Origin: Cellulomonas alba
GTDB taxonomy: Bacteria; Actinomycetota; Actinomycetes; Actinomycetales; Cellulomonadaceae
Assembly (NCBI RefSeq): GCF_030362835.1
Contig: NZ_JAUCGQ010000001.1
Span: 434,001-498,000, forward strand
DNA: 64,000 nucleotides
Direction: 5' to 3'
Positions 1 through 8,218 of the stretch are shown one piece after another. Every line of letters starts with the position of its first letter. Positions within the stretch are counted from its first letter, which is position 1. The position numbers and the translations under genes are program-made. Below the pieces are notes generated by a model. The model was not told the origin of the DNA. It searched no databases and saw only the letters and a program-made list of their open reading frames with translations.

Positions 1-954
1 CGACAGCCTGCGACGCAGGTCGGCGAGCGCCTCGGTCAGCTCCTCGACCAGGTCGGACGCCGCTCGCGCGGCGCGCTCCGCGGCCTCGAGGTCGGCGCGC
101 CGCTGGTCGCGCCGGGCGATCGCTGCGTCGCCGTCGGCCTGCGCACGCTCGAGAGCCTCTGTCGCGCCCTGCCACGCCGTGTCCGCCGCGCGTCGTCGCT
201 GCTCGGCGGCGCGGCGCTCTCGCTCGGCGGCGCGGCGCTCGTGCTCGGACTCACGACGCTCCGTGTCCGGACCGGCCGTGGCGCGCTTCGTCGACGCGCG
301 TGCCTGCTCGAGACCGCCCTCCGCGCCAGCGCCCGCACCCGACCGTCCACCCGCCTCCCTCACCGGGTGCGGCCCGCGGGCGCCGGCACGCTCTCCCGCC
401 GGCGGGCGCGCCGGGCTCGCCTCCCGGTCGCGGGACTGCCCGCCCGCGCGCGGCGCCGGACCGGCCAGCGACACGTCCGCCGCGCCGAACCCGACGTACT
501 GCTGCCCCTCCGTGAGGCGACCCGAGGTGACCACCTGCGCGACGTCGGCGTCGGCGAGCGCGGCCGTGAGGGTCGCGTCGACCTCCTGCAGCGCCGCGTC
601 GCCGACGCGGTGCCCGTCCGTGATCGCCAACGAGCGGGCTCTCGCGACGAGCGACGAGACGAGCGCCCGGCGTTGACGCGACAGGTCGCGCAGGGCGACC
701 CCGTCGAGCGTCCGCTCGGCCTCGCGCAGCCCCTCCCCGAGCGCGACGATCTGACCGGCGAGGTCGGCGTCCTCGCGGACCAGCAGGTTGACGAGCCACG
801 CGGCGACGGTCGGCTTGCGCAGGGCGGCGATCTGACCGGCCAGCGCGCGGTCGCCGTCGGCCCGGGCCGCGCGAGCAGCGGCATCACGTGCGGAGACGAA
901 GCCGTCCGGCCGACCGGCGTACAGGTCGTCCACGACCTCGTCGAGCGACGTCAT
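1..954 (-). CDS. Conserved actinobacterial hypothetical protein (N-terminal part, runs off the left edge)
   Basis: An open frame runs from an ATG whose first base is 954 down to base 1 without a stop, giving 318 codons; the C-terminus lies outside the window. The first 70 residues (MTSLDEVVDDLYAGRP, then an ALRKPTVAAWLVNLLVRE segment) resemble the conserved N-terminus of an uncharacterised actinobacterial family. The later part is rich in Ala, Arg and Glu (ERRAAERERRAAEQRRRAAD region) and looks like a long charged coiled coil. No enzyme motif, membrane segment or signal peptide is visible. There is only a weak GCGGA upstream of the start. Function unknown; the conserved head plus coiled coil suggests a structural or DNA/membrane-associated role, but that is only a guess. 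Confidence 0.7.
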   Translation of the reverse strand, partial: MTSLDEVVDDLYAGRPDGFVSARDAAARAARADGDRALAGQIAALRKPTVAAWLVNLLVREDADLAGQIVALGEGLREAERTLDGVALRDLSRQRRALVSSLVARARSLAITDGHRVGDAALQEVDATLTAALADADVAQVVTSGRLTEGQQYVGFGAADVSLAGPAPRAGGQSRDREASPARPPAGERAGARGPHPVREAGGRSGAGAGAEGGLEQARASTKRATAGPDTERRESEHERRAAERERRAAEQRRRAADTAWQGATEALERAQADGDAAIARRDQRRADLEAAERAARAASDLVEELTEALADLRRRLS

Positions 955-1122
955 CGGTCCGCCGCGCCCGGATCGACGCGGGGGCCCCCGTCGGGGCGGC
1001 GCGAGCCCTTCACGGACGTCGCACCGACCTGCGGGCGGGCCCACGCGTCAGATCGCACCCCATCCACGGCCTCATCGTGCCGCCGAGAGCCGGCGTCCGC
1101 TCCGCACCGGCTCGCGGCCCGC

Positions 1123-1803
1123 TCAGGTCGTCACGTTCCCCGCCGCGTCGAAGGCCGTCCACCGTCCCTCGGACACCACGCGGACGGAGCCGTCCACGAC
1201 TGCGATCGCCGTCTGCTCGTCGATGGCGTACGCCGGGACGCCGAGGCCGGCGGCCCACCGTTCGGCGTGCGCACGGGTGTTCGTCGGGAACGCGTCGAGG
1301 TGCGGGAAGATCGCGAAGTCGACCACGCCCAGCGTCCGGTCGTCGGGTGCGCCCGACCACTCCACGAAGGAGTCCTCGATGCGGGGCGCCATCACCATGC
1401 TGCCGGCGCTCACCCCGACCCAGACCGTGTCGGGCATCGACGCGAGCAGGTCCGCGAGCCCGGACTCCCGCATCCAGTGGTGGAGGTACGTCGCGTCGCC
1501 GCCGTCGACGAGCAGCACGTCGGCCTCGCGCACCCACGGGACCCAGCGCTCCGGCCCGACGCTCGGCAGCGCCGTCAGCTCGAGGACTCCCAGCGACGCC
1601 CAGCCCAGGCCGGACAGATGGCGGAAGTCGGGCTCGGCGGCGAGCAGGCCGCGCACGGACTCCGGGCCGCACATCGGGTGGCCCCACTGGGCCGTCGGGA
1701 TGCACAGCGCCCGGCTCTCGGCCACGGGCTTCCCGAGGAGCTCGACGAGAGCGCGGTGGATGCTCGGGTTCGTGACGCCACCCGAGGTGAGCAGGAGCTT
1801 CAA
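1123..1803 (-). CDS. Peptidase E-like protein (serine peptidase family S51)
   Basis: 226 residues. The start is a TTG at 1803-1801, chosen because a GGAGG sits 4 nt upstream and the protein then begins MKLLLTSGGVTNP, the usual beta-strand opening of the S51 fold. The nucleophile elbow GVSAGSMVMA carries the expected catalytic serine, and an LLVDGGDATYLHHW segment matches the oxyanion-hole region of the family. Known relatives are cytoplasmic dipeptidases that release N-terminal Asp from Asp-X dipeptides, and cyanophycinase; which substrate applies here cannot be read from the sequence. It stands alone, convergent with nothing obvious. The longer reading frame that continues upstream to 2283 is low-complexity and not believed. 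Confidence 0.85.
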   Translation of the reverse strand: MKLLLTSGGVTNPSIHRALVELLGKPVAESRALCIPTAQWGHPMCGPESVRGLLAAEPDFRHLSGLGWASLGVLELTALPSVGPERWVPWVREADVLLVDGGDATYLHHWMRESGLADLLASMPDTVWVGVSAGSMVMAPRIEDSFVEWSGAPDDRTLGVVDFAIFPHLDAFPTNTRAHAERWAAGLGVPAYAIDEQTAIAVVDGSVRVVSEGRWTAFDAAGNVTT

Positions 1804-2029
1804 CGTTCCTCCGGGGGTGTGGCGGCCGTGCGGCGGCACGCCACACAGAAGCGGGTCGGCGCCGGGCCGTCCGGCGAGCGCGGGGCCCGCTCGATCATGC
1901 TGCGTCGACGCGCCGGTGGGAAGGCGGTCCGAGGCGCGCCGTGCGCGGTCGTGGGCCCGGCGCGGTTGCGGGGTGGTGCCGACGACTGTGCAATGCCACG
2001 GGGGGCTGTCCGATCGGAAGGAGAGCACC

Positions 2030-2482
2030 GTGAGCACGTCAACGATCATCTGGATCGTCGTGGCAGTCGTCGTGGTCGCCATCGTCATCGCCGTGGCGGT
2101 CGCACTGTCCCGCAGGTCCGGGGCCCGGCGCGTCGAGGCGCAGCGGGCGAAGGCCCAGGAGATCCGCGAGAAGGCGGCGGTCGACGAGGTCGAGGTGCGG
2201 CGCCGCGAGGCCGAAGCCGCGCGGCTCGAGGCGCAGGCCCGGCTCGCCCAGGCGGAGGCGGACGCACGTTCCGCCGACGCCACCGCGCTCGCGCAGGAGG
2301 CCCGGAGCCACGAGGAGCTGGCGAGCGGCGCGCGCGCCGACCTCGACGACCGGCTGGGCCACGCCGACCGGATCGACCCCGACGTCCCGACGGCGGACGA
2401 CGCCCCCGTCGAGGACCGTCGTTCCGACGCGCCCCCGGTGGACGACGTCCCCGTGCAGAGGGGCGACGACGGGCGAGCCTGA
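2030..2482 (+). CDS. Single-pass membrane protein with coiled-coil tail
   Basis: 150 residues from a GTG preceded by GGAAGGAG 6 nt upstream. Residues about 5-27 form one hydrophobic helix (IIWIVVAVVVVAIVIAVAVA), followed by a basic RRSGARR stop-transfer motif that places the tail in the cytoplasm. Residues about 30-110 are an Ala/Glu/Arg-rich heptad region (EAQRAKAQEIREKAAVDEVE) predicted to be a coiled coil. The last 40 residues are acidic and Asp/Pro-rich, likely disordered. No family name recognised with confidence; similar small proteins occur in Micrococcales. It is monocistronic. Function unknown. Confidence 0.75.
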   Translation: MSTSTIIWIVVAVVVVAIVIAVAVALSRRSGARRVEAQRAKAQEIREKAAVDEVEVRRREAEAARLEAQARLAQAEADARSADATALAQEARSHEELASGARADLDDRLGHADRIDPDVPTADDAPVEDRRSDAPPVDDVPVQRGDDGRA

Positions 2483-2711
2483 CCGACGGCGCGCTCCGCA
2501 GGTCGGGCCGGTGACAGCCGGCACGTCGGCCTGACCTGCAGTGACGTGCGTCACCGTGCGTCCTGAGCGACCGCGGGGCAACCGTCCACCCCCGTGGCTG
2601 CGGCCGACCGAGTGACGGGGCCGCGACACGCCGCACGTGCGCGTGAACGGCGGGGTGATCCCGCCCGGTAACCCTCGTCCGGTCGAGGGCCGGTGCGCCA
2701 CCGTTGACGAC

Positions 2712-2906
2712 GTGGGGGAAGACGATTCGTGGGTCGTGCGCGTCACGGACGAGGACATCCGTGCCGCGAAGGCCGACTGGGAGCGAGCACGCGACGCGGG
2801 GGCGGACCCGCGCCGCGTCGCCGGGCTGCACGACGACCTGCGCCGGCTCGTCGGCGCCCAGGCGCAGCAGCTCGCGGACGAGTTCCGGCGGCGCCGCGCG
2901 GGCTGA
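2712..2906 (+). CDS. Small hypothetical protein
   Basis: About 64 residues, charged and helical (VTDEDIRAAKADWERARDAG, then LHDDLRRLVGAQAQQLADEF). The start is uncertain: the frame is open from 2637, with in-frame GTG codons at 2712 and 2736. Neither has a convincing ribosome-binding site, and the segment before 2712 is Pro/Gly-rich and unlike a protein start. The amphipathic helices with regular Leu spacing and clean stop codon support a real gene. No domain recognised; function unknown. Confidence 0.5.
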   Translation: MGEDDSWVVRVTDEDIRAAKADWERARDAGADPRRVAGLHDDLRRLVGAQAQQLADEFRRRRAG

Positions 2907-2936
2907 CGCGTCCCGGGACGCGCCGACCGCGCCTTC

Positions 2937-3329
2937 TCAGTCGCCGGCGGTGGCGAGACCCGCCGGGTCGTCACCGCTCTCGGCGAGGTAGGTGCCGTGC
3001 CCCGCGACGACCTGCCCGCCGGCGAACCGCAGCACCTCGTCGACGAGGCTGCCGACCTGGTTGCGGTAGCTGATGACGAGGACGTCGACGCCTGCGAACA
3101 CGCGCTCGACCGTGAAGTGGAGGTCGGGGACGAGCCGCAGGCCCTCGGCCCAGTAGCGCCGCAGCTCGTCCTTCCCGCGCAGCACTCCCCCGGTCTCGGG
3201 CAGGATGCGCGCGGCGACCGGCGAGGTGAAGACGACGTCGTCGGCGAAGTGCGCGAGCACCGCGTCGAGGTCGTGCGCGTTCCACGCGGCCACCCACGAC
3301 GCGCTGAACCGCGCCGCGTCCGGGGTCAC
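2937..3329 (-). CDS. SnoaL-like / NTF2-fold protein
   Basis: 130 residues from a GTG whose bases overlap the TGA of the upstream membrane-protein gene (GTGA overlap), so the two are probably translationally coupled. The sequence has the SnoaL-like polyketide-cyclase pattern: an N-terminal helix (SASWVAAWNAHDLDAVLAHF), the strand ADDVVFTSPVA, then GKDELRRYWAEGLRLVPDLH and the closing strands VLVISYRNQVG and VVAGHGTYL. Family members are small cone-shaped barrels that bind hydrophobic ligands or catalyse isomerisations and aldol reactions; most stand-alone ones have no assigned substrate. Nothing here allows a narrower call. Confidence 0.8.
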   Translation of the reverse strand: MTPDAARFSASWVAAWNAHDLDAVLAHFADDVVFTSPVAARILPETGGVLRGKDELRRYWAEGLRLVPDLHFTVERVFAGVDVLVISYRNQVGSLVDEVLRFAGGQVVAGHGTYLAESGDDPAGLATAGD

Positions 3330-5026
3330 ACCCGGCGCCCGGCTCTGTCGCCCGACGGACGCGACAACAGCTGCACGACGCCGAGCACGAGGAGGGCGAC
3401 GACCGCGACGCCGAGGACGTACTTCGGCGTCAGGTGCCCGGCCAGCACGAGCGCGAGCGCGGCGCCGATCGCGACGACGACACGGATCAGCACGCGCTGC
3501 TCGTCGAGCCACACGCCCACCGCGCCGGTCCCGACGCCGTGGCTGTCGCCGAGGCCACGGACCCACGCCGTCGAGCGCGTGTAGGCGCCCCGCACCGCGA
3601 CCGCCGCGGCGCTGCCCCCGGCGAGGAACGCGACGATCGCGACCACGATCCCGAGCACGAAGCCGGTGCGGATCGCGACCTTGAGGAACGACACCATCTG
3701 GTCGTACACGTCGAGCGCGGCGTCGCGCCGCTGGACCGTCGCGGGCAGCGAGGTGACGTAGAGCGAGCGTCCGATCCCGACCGCGAGGCCGTGGAGCAGC
3801 ATCGCCCCGGCGAAGGCGAGGCCCGCGGCCATCACGGCGCGCGACCGGTTGTACGCGCACATGACGCCCGCGGCGAGCAGCGCCACGACGAGCCACGGGA
3901 GCCACGTGCCGAGCACGTCGAGCGCCTGGTACGCGTTCTTGAGCCGCACGAGGTCGGAGTTCTTGACGAGCGGGAAGGTCGCGTTGATGGTCGGCAGGCT
4001 GTTGACGATCGTGAAGCCTCGGTCGGCGAGCGACTGCTTCACCGAGTCGACCACGGGCGTGAGGTCGACGCTCAGCGTGCCGTTCGAGTCGATGCTCGCG
4101 ATCGCGTCCGGGTCTCCCCGCATGACGGCGACGAGCTGCTGCTGCGCGCTGCGGTTCGCCTCCTTCCACGCGTTCGAGAACGCGTCGGACGTGACGATCC
4201 GGTTCACCTGCGTGTGGATGAAGTTCGTGGCGGCGTTGACGATCGGCTGGTCGAGGCCCTGGACCAGGTCGGCGACGCGCGGCGGGAGGCCGAGGTCCGC
4301 GACGGCGGCGGTGCCCTGCGCCACGAGCTGGTCGAGGTTGATCGCGTCGACGATCGCGCCGGTCAGCCGGTTCGTCACGGCCTGCTGGATCACGGGGTCG
4401 TCGACGAGCGGCCCGACGGTTGCGAGGTAGCGGTCGGTGTTGGTGATCGTCTCCTTGGCCCACGTGACCGTCACCGCGACGGGCGCGAGCAATGCGCCGA
4501 GCAGGATGAGGACGACGGCCGCCGTCGTGCGGCCCCACCGGTGGCGGGGGCGCCCCGTGACAGCCCCGACGGGTGCCGTCGCGGGCCCCTCTCCGGGCAG
4601 ACCACCCGTGGCGCGCAGGTGCGCGTTCTCCGCCTCGAGCGCGGTCAGGCGCTCGAGGAGCAGCTCGCGCTCCCGCTCGGACGTCGGGGCCGCGGTCGCT
4701 GCGCTCCCCGCCGGGGCGTCGACGACGACCGGCTGCGTGTCGGCGAGCGAAGGCGTCACGTCCGCCGGGGGGCCGTCGACCGGGTGCCCGACCGGCACCG
4801 GCTGGGTGTCGCCGTCCGCGGGCTCGTCGCCCTCGGCCTCGGCCTCGGCCTCGGCCGGCAGCTCGTCGTTCGTCGGTACGGGTCCGACGACCGCCTCGGG
4901 CGCGGGGCCCTCGTCCGCCGGACCGGCCTCGGCGGGAGCGGGGCCGTCGGCGCCGGTCGCCGCCGACCCGGGCTCGTCCGGCAGGTCGGGCGCCCCCGCG
5001 CCGCTCGCGTTCTTCCTGACAGCCAC
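3326..5026 (-). CDS. Large multi-pass membrane protein with disordered acidic N-terminus
   Basis: 566 residues from a GTG with GGGAGG 4 nt upstream. Residues 1 to about 120 are low-complexity Ala/Pro/Glu/Asp, including an AEAEAEAEGDEPADGD run, followed by a short coiled coil (ERERELLLERLTALEAENAHL). A first transmembrane helix (AAVVLILLGALLAPVAVTVT) leads to an outside domain of about 200 residues with ITNTDRYLATVGPLVDDPVIQ and LVQGLDQPIVNAATNFIHTQ, the pattern of a large actinobacterial membrane family of unknown function. Four more helices follow near the C-terminus. Its stop overlaps the start of the SnoaL-like gene. Role unknown; the topology is an inference from hydrophobicity. Confidence 0.8.
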   Translation of the reverse strand: MAVRKNASGAGAPDLPDEPGSAATGADGPAPAEAGPADEGPAPEAVVGPVPTNDELPAEAEAEAEGDEPADGDTQPVPVGHPVDGPPADVTPSLADTQPVVVDAPAGSAATAAPTSERERELLLERLTALEAENAHLRATGGLPGEGPATAPVGAVTGRPRHRWGRTTAAVVLILLGALLAPVAVTVTWAKETITNTDRYLATVGPLVDDPVIQQAVTNRLTGAIVDAINLDQLVAQGTAAVADLGLPPRVADLVQGLDQPIVNAATNFIHTQVNRIVTSDAFSNAWKEANRSAQQQLVAVMRGDPDAIASIDSNGTLSVDLTPVVDSVKQSLADRGFTIVNSLPTINATFPLVKNSDLVRLKNAYQALDVLGTWLPWLVVALLAAGVMCAYNRSRAVMAAGLAFAGAMLLHGLAVGIGRSLYVTSLPATVQRRDAALDVYDQMVSFLKVAIRTGFVLGIVVAIVAFLAGGSAAAVAVRGAYTRSTAWVRGLGDSHGVGTGAVGVWLDEQRVLIRVVVAIGAALALVLAGHLTPKYVLGVAVVALLVLGVVQLLSRPSGDRAGRRV

Positions 5027-5162
5027 GTGCCCTCCCGCTGCTGGGGACCCTTGCTCCGAGCATGGCCCGCGGCCGTCCGCTTTGCGACAACGGGGGCGCA
5101 TTTGCACCCTTCGCGGGTGGTCCTCCTGCGCCCCGAGGGCCGGCACGTCCCGTCTGGGGGCG

Positions 5163-8100
5163 TCAGCCGTAGAAGACGCGCTCCACGACGGCGCGCGCCC
5201 GGCGCGCGGTCCGCAAGTACGTCTCCTCGAGCTCGCCGCCCGAGCCGGACGGGTACCCGAGGACGCGCGCGACGCCCGCGAGCGTCTGCCGGTCGTGCGG
5301 GAGCTGGTCCGCGTGGGCGCCCTCCGCGCGGCCCGTCCACAGCACGTTCGCGTCGCGGAGCCGGCTCGCGAGGTCCCAGGCCTCGACCAGCACCTTCGCG
5401 TCGTCCTCGTCGAGCACGCCCGCCTCGGACGCCGCCTGGAGCGCCTCGATCGTCGCCGTGGTGCGCAGACCGGGCACGGCGTGCGCGTGCTGGAGCTGGA
5501 GCAGCTGGGCGGTCCACTCGACGTCGGAGATACCGCCGCGGCCGAGCTTGAGGTGCCGCGCCGGGTCGACGCCCCGCGGCAGGCGCTCGGCCTCCACGCG
5601 CGCCTTGATGCGCCGGATCTCGCGGACCGTCGCGGTGTCGAGGCCTCCGGCCGGGTAGCGCAGCGGCGCGACGAGCGCGTCGAACCGCTCACCGAGCTCG
5701 ACGTCGCCCGCCACGGGGCGAGCCCGCAGGAGGGCCTGGCTCTCCCACGGCGACGACCAGCGCTCGTAGTACTCGGCGTACGACTCGAACGTCCGCACGA
5801 GCGGGCCGTTCCGGCCCTCGGGGCGCAAGTCGGCGTCGACGGCAAGGCTCGGCTCGGGCCCGACGGCGCCGAGCAGCGCGCGCACCGATGCCGCCGCCGC
5901 CAGCGCGTACTCCTGCGCGGCCACCGGGTCCGCGCCGTCGACGGGGTCGTGCACGAACAGCACGTCCGCGTCGGACGAGTACCCGACCTCGCGCCCGCCG
6001 AGGCGGCCCATCGCGACCACGAGCATCCGCGTGGGAGCCGCGTCGAGCCCGCGCTCGACTCGCGCGTCCCACTCCGCGATCCGCAGAGCGCCCGCGAGCA
6101 GCACGTCGGCCGCGACGCTCAGGCTCTGCGCGGCGCGCACACCCGTGACGGCGCCGAGCACGTCGGCGACGGCCGTCCGGGCCAGCTCGCGCCGGCGCAG
6201 CGCGCGCATCGCCGTGACGGCGTTCTGCCGCGCGTCGGCACGCGTCAGGATGGCGTCGGCCTCGGCGTGCAGCCGCTCCCAGGTGCGGGGCTCGAGGTCG
6301 GCGTCGTCGTCGAGCCACGTCACCGACTCCGGCGACCGCATCAGCGCGTCGGCGACGTAGCGCGACGTCGAGAGCACGTGCGCGAGCCGGCGGGCCGCCG
6401 TGCCGGAGTCGCGCAGCAGCTTGAGGTACCAGTGCGTCGCGCCGAGCGTGTCCGAGAGGCGCCGGAACGCCAGCAGGCCGCCGTCAGGGTCGGCGCCCTC
6501 GGCGAACCAGCCGAGCATCACGGGCAGCAGCTGGCGTTGGATCGACGCGCGCCGGGAGACGCCCTCGGTCAGCGCGGCGAGGTGGCGCATCGCGCCGGCG
6601 GGGTCCGCGTAGCCGATCGCCGAGAGCCGCGCCTGGGCCGCCTCCGGCGCGAGGCTCGCCTCCTCGGCGGAGAGCTGGGCGGTCGCGGGGAGCAGCGGTC
6701 GGTAGAACAGCTCTTCGTGGAGTCGGCGCACGTCGCGGCGCACCTGCCGCCAGCGCTCGAGCAGGCCGTCCGGCCCCTCGACGCGCAGCCCGACGGACCG
6801 CGCGAGCCGCCGCAGGTCGTCGTCCGCCGTGGGCATCAGGTGCGTGCGGCGCAGGCGGTGGAGCTGGAGCCGGTGCTCGACGGTCCGGAGCCACCGGTAG
6901 CAGACGGCGAGCTCGGCGGCGTGCTCGCGGCCCACGTAGCCCGCCTGGGCGAGCGCCGACAGCGCCGTGAGCGTGTTGCCGCTGCGGATCGAGTCGTCGG
7001 CGCGGCCGTGCACGAGCTGGAGCAGCTGCACCGTGAACTCCACGTCGCGCAGGCCGCCGACGCCGAGCTTGATCTGCCGGTCCGCCTCGGCGGCCGGGAC
7101 GTGCTGCTCGACGCGCCGACGCATCGCCTGCGAGTCCTCGACGAAGTTCTCCCGCCGCACGGCGGCCCAGACGAACGGCTGCGTCGTGTCGACGTACGCC
7201 CGACCGAGCTCGCGGTCCCCCGCCATCGGGCGGGCCTTGAGCAGCGCCTGGAACTCCCAGGTCTTGGCCCAGCGCTCGTAGTACGCCCGGTGGCTCGCGA
7301 GCGTCCGGACGAGCGGGCCGTCCTTGCCCTCGGGCCGCAGCGCGGCGTCGACCGGCCAGAGCGCGGGCTCGACGCCGACCGGGGATCCACAGGCACGCGC
7401 CAGGCCGGTCGCGAGGCGGGCGCCCGTTGCGAGCGCCTCGGCCTCGTCGGCGCCGTCCACCGGCTCGACGACGTAGACGACGTCGACGTCGCTCACGTAG
7501 TTGAGCTCGCGGCCGCCGCCCTTGCCCATGCCGATGACGGCGATGCGGACGTCGCGACCGTGGTCGTCGAGCTCCGCGCGAGCGATCGCGAGCCCCGCCT
7601 CGAGGGCCGCCGCCGCCAGGTCCGCGAGCGCCGCCGCGACGCCCGGCAGGCGCGAGAGCGGGTCGGTGCTCGTGAGATCCGTCGCGGCGATCCGCAGCAG
7701 GCGCGTCCGGTACGCCCGCCGCAGCGCGTCCGTCGCGGGCGCGCCGCCCGACGCCGCCACGGGCACCTCCGCGTCGGGGTCGGCACCGACCGCGCGGAGC
7801 AGCTCGGCGCGCACGTGCGCGACCGGGACCGCCGTCCCCGGTGTCGGGTCGAGCAGCACGGCGAGGTTCTCGGGGTGCGCCGCGAGCGTGTCGCCGAGCG
7901 CGACGGACGCGCCGACGACGGCGACGAGCCTGTCCCGAGCGGGCCCGTCGGTCAGCAGCGCCTCCCGCAGCGCGTCGCGCAGCAGCACGTCGCCGCGGAC
8001 GACGCCGGCGACCTTCGCGAGCGCGAGCAGCGCCTGGTCCGGGTCGGCGGCCTCGCTCAGCGGGCTCAGCAGCACGTGCGCCGGGTCGTCGAGCAGCGCC

Positions 8101-8210
8101 ACGAGCTGCGCGTCGCCGAGCAGGCGCTCTGCCCGTGGCACGTCGGCGATGCCGGCACGCAGGAGGCGGCTCGTCAGCGACGGGCCGCGGCGGTCGGGCT
8201 GCACGCTCAC
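5163..8210 (-). CDS. glnE: Bifunctional glutamine synthetase adenylyltransferase / adenylyl-removing enzyme GlnE
   Basis: 1015 residues, normal length for GlnE. It has two nucleotidyltransferase modules. The N-terminal one (residues about 227-247) carries GMGKGGGREL and SDVDVVYVVEP; in the family this half removes AMP from glutamine synthetase. The C-terminal one (about 730-750) carries AMGRLGGREVGYSSDADVLF and adds AMP. A helical linker between them is where PII proteins act in studied bacteria. GTG start at 8210; its GAGG ribosome site overlaps the stop codon of the synthetase gene just 8 nt upstream, so the two genes form an operon. The adjacent synthetase lacks the modifiable tyrosine, so the substrate must be another GlnA elsewhere in the genome. 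Confidence 0.95.
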   Translation of the reverse strand: MSVQPDRRGPSLTSRLLRAGIADVPRAERLLGDAQLVALLDDPAHVLLSPLSEAADPDQALLALAKVAGVVRGDVLLRDALREALLTDGPARDRLVAVVGASVALGDTLAAHPENLAVLLDPTPGTAVPVAHVRAELLRAVGADPDAEVPVAASGGAPATDALRRAYRTRLLRIAATDLTSTDPLSRLPGVAAALADLAAAALEAGLAIARAELDDHGRDVRIAVIGMGKGGGRELNYVSDVDVVYVVEPVDGADEAEALATGARLATGLARACGSPVGVEPALWPVDAALRPEGKDGPLVRTLASHRAYYERWAKTWEFQALLKARPMAGDRELGRAYVDTTQPFVWAAVRRENFVEDSQAMRRRVEQHVPAAEADRQIKLGVGGLRDVEFTVQLLQLVHGRADDSIRSGNTLTALSALAQAGYVGREHAAELAVCYRWLRTVEHRLQLHRLRRTHLMPTADDDLRRLARSVGLRVEGPDGLLERWRQVRRDVRRLHEELFYRPLLPATAQLSAEEASLAPEAAQARLSAIGYADPAGAMRHLAALTEGVSRRASIQRQLLPVMLGWFAEGADPDGGLLAFRRLSDTLGATHWYLKLLRDSGTAARRLAHVLSTSRYVADALMRSPESVTWLDDDADLEPRTWERLHAEADAILTRADARQNAVTAMRALRRRELARTAVADVLGAVTGVRAAQSLSVAADVLLAGALRIAEWDARVERGLDAAPTRMLVVAMGRLGGREVGYSSDADVLFVHDPVDGADPVAAQEYALAAAASVRALLGAVGPEPSLAVDADLRPEGRNGPLVRTFESYAEYYERWSSPWESQALLRARPVAGDVELGERFDALVAPLRYPAGGLDTATVREIRRIKARVEAERLPRGVDPARHLKLGRGGISDVEWTAQLLQLQHAHAVPGLRTTATIEALQAASEAGVLDEDDAKVLVEAWDLASRLRDANVLWTGRAEGAHADQLPHDRQTLAGVARVLGYPSGSGGELEETYLRTARRARAVVERVFYG

Positions 8211-8218
8211 CGCGCGCC

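Noticed and set aside
4840-4860. Short GGCCTC repeat in the membrane-protein gene
   Set aside because: It simply encodes the Ala-Glu run of the disordered N-terminus; no separate element is needed.
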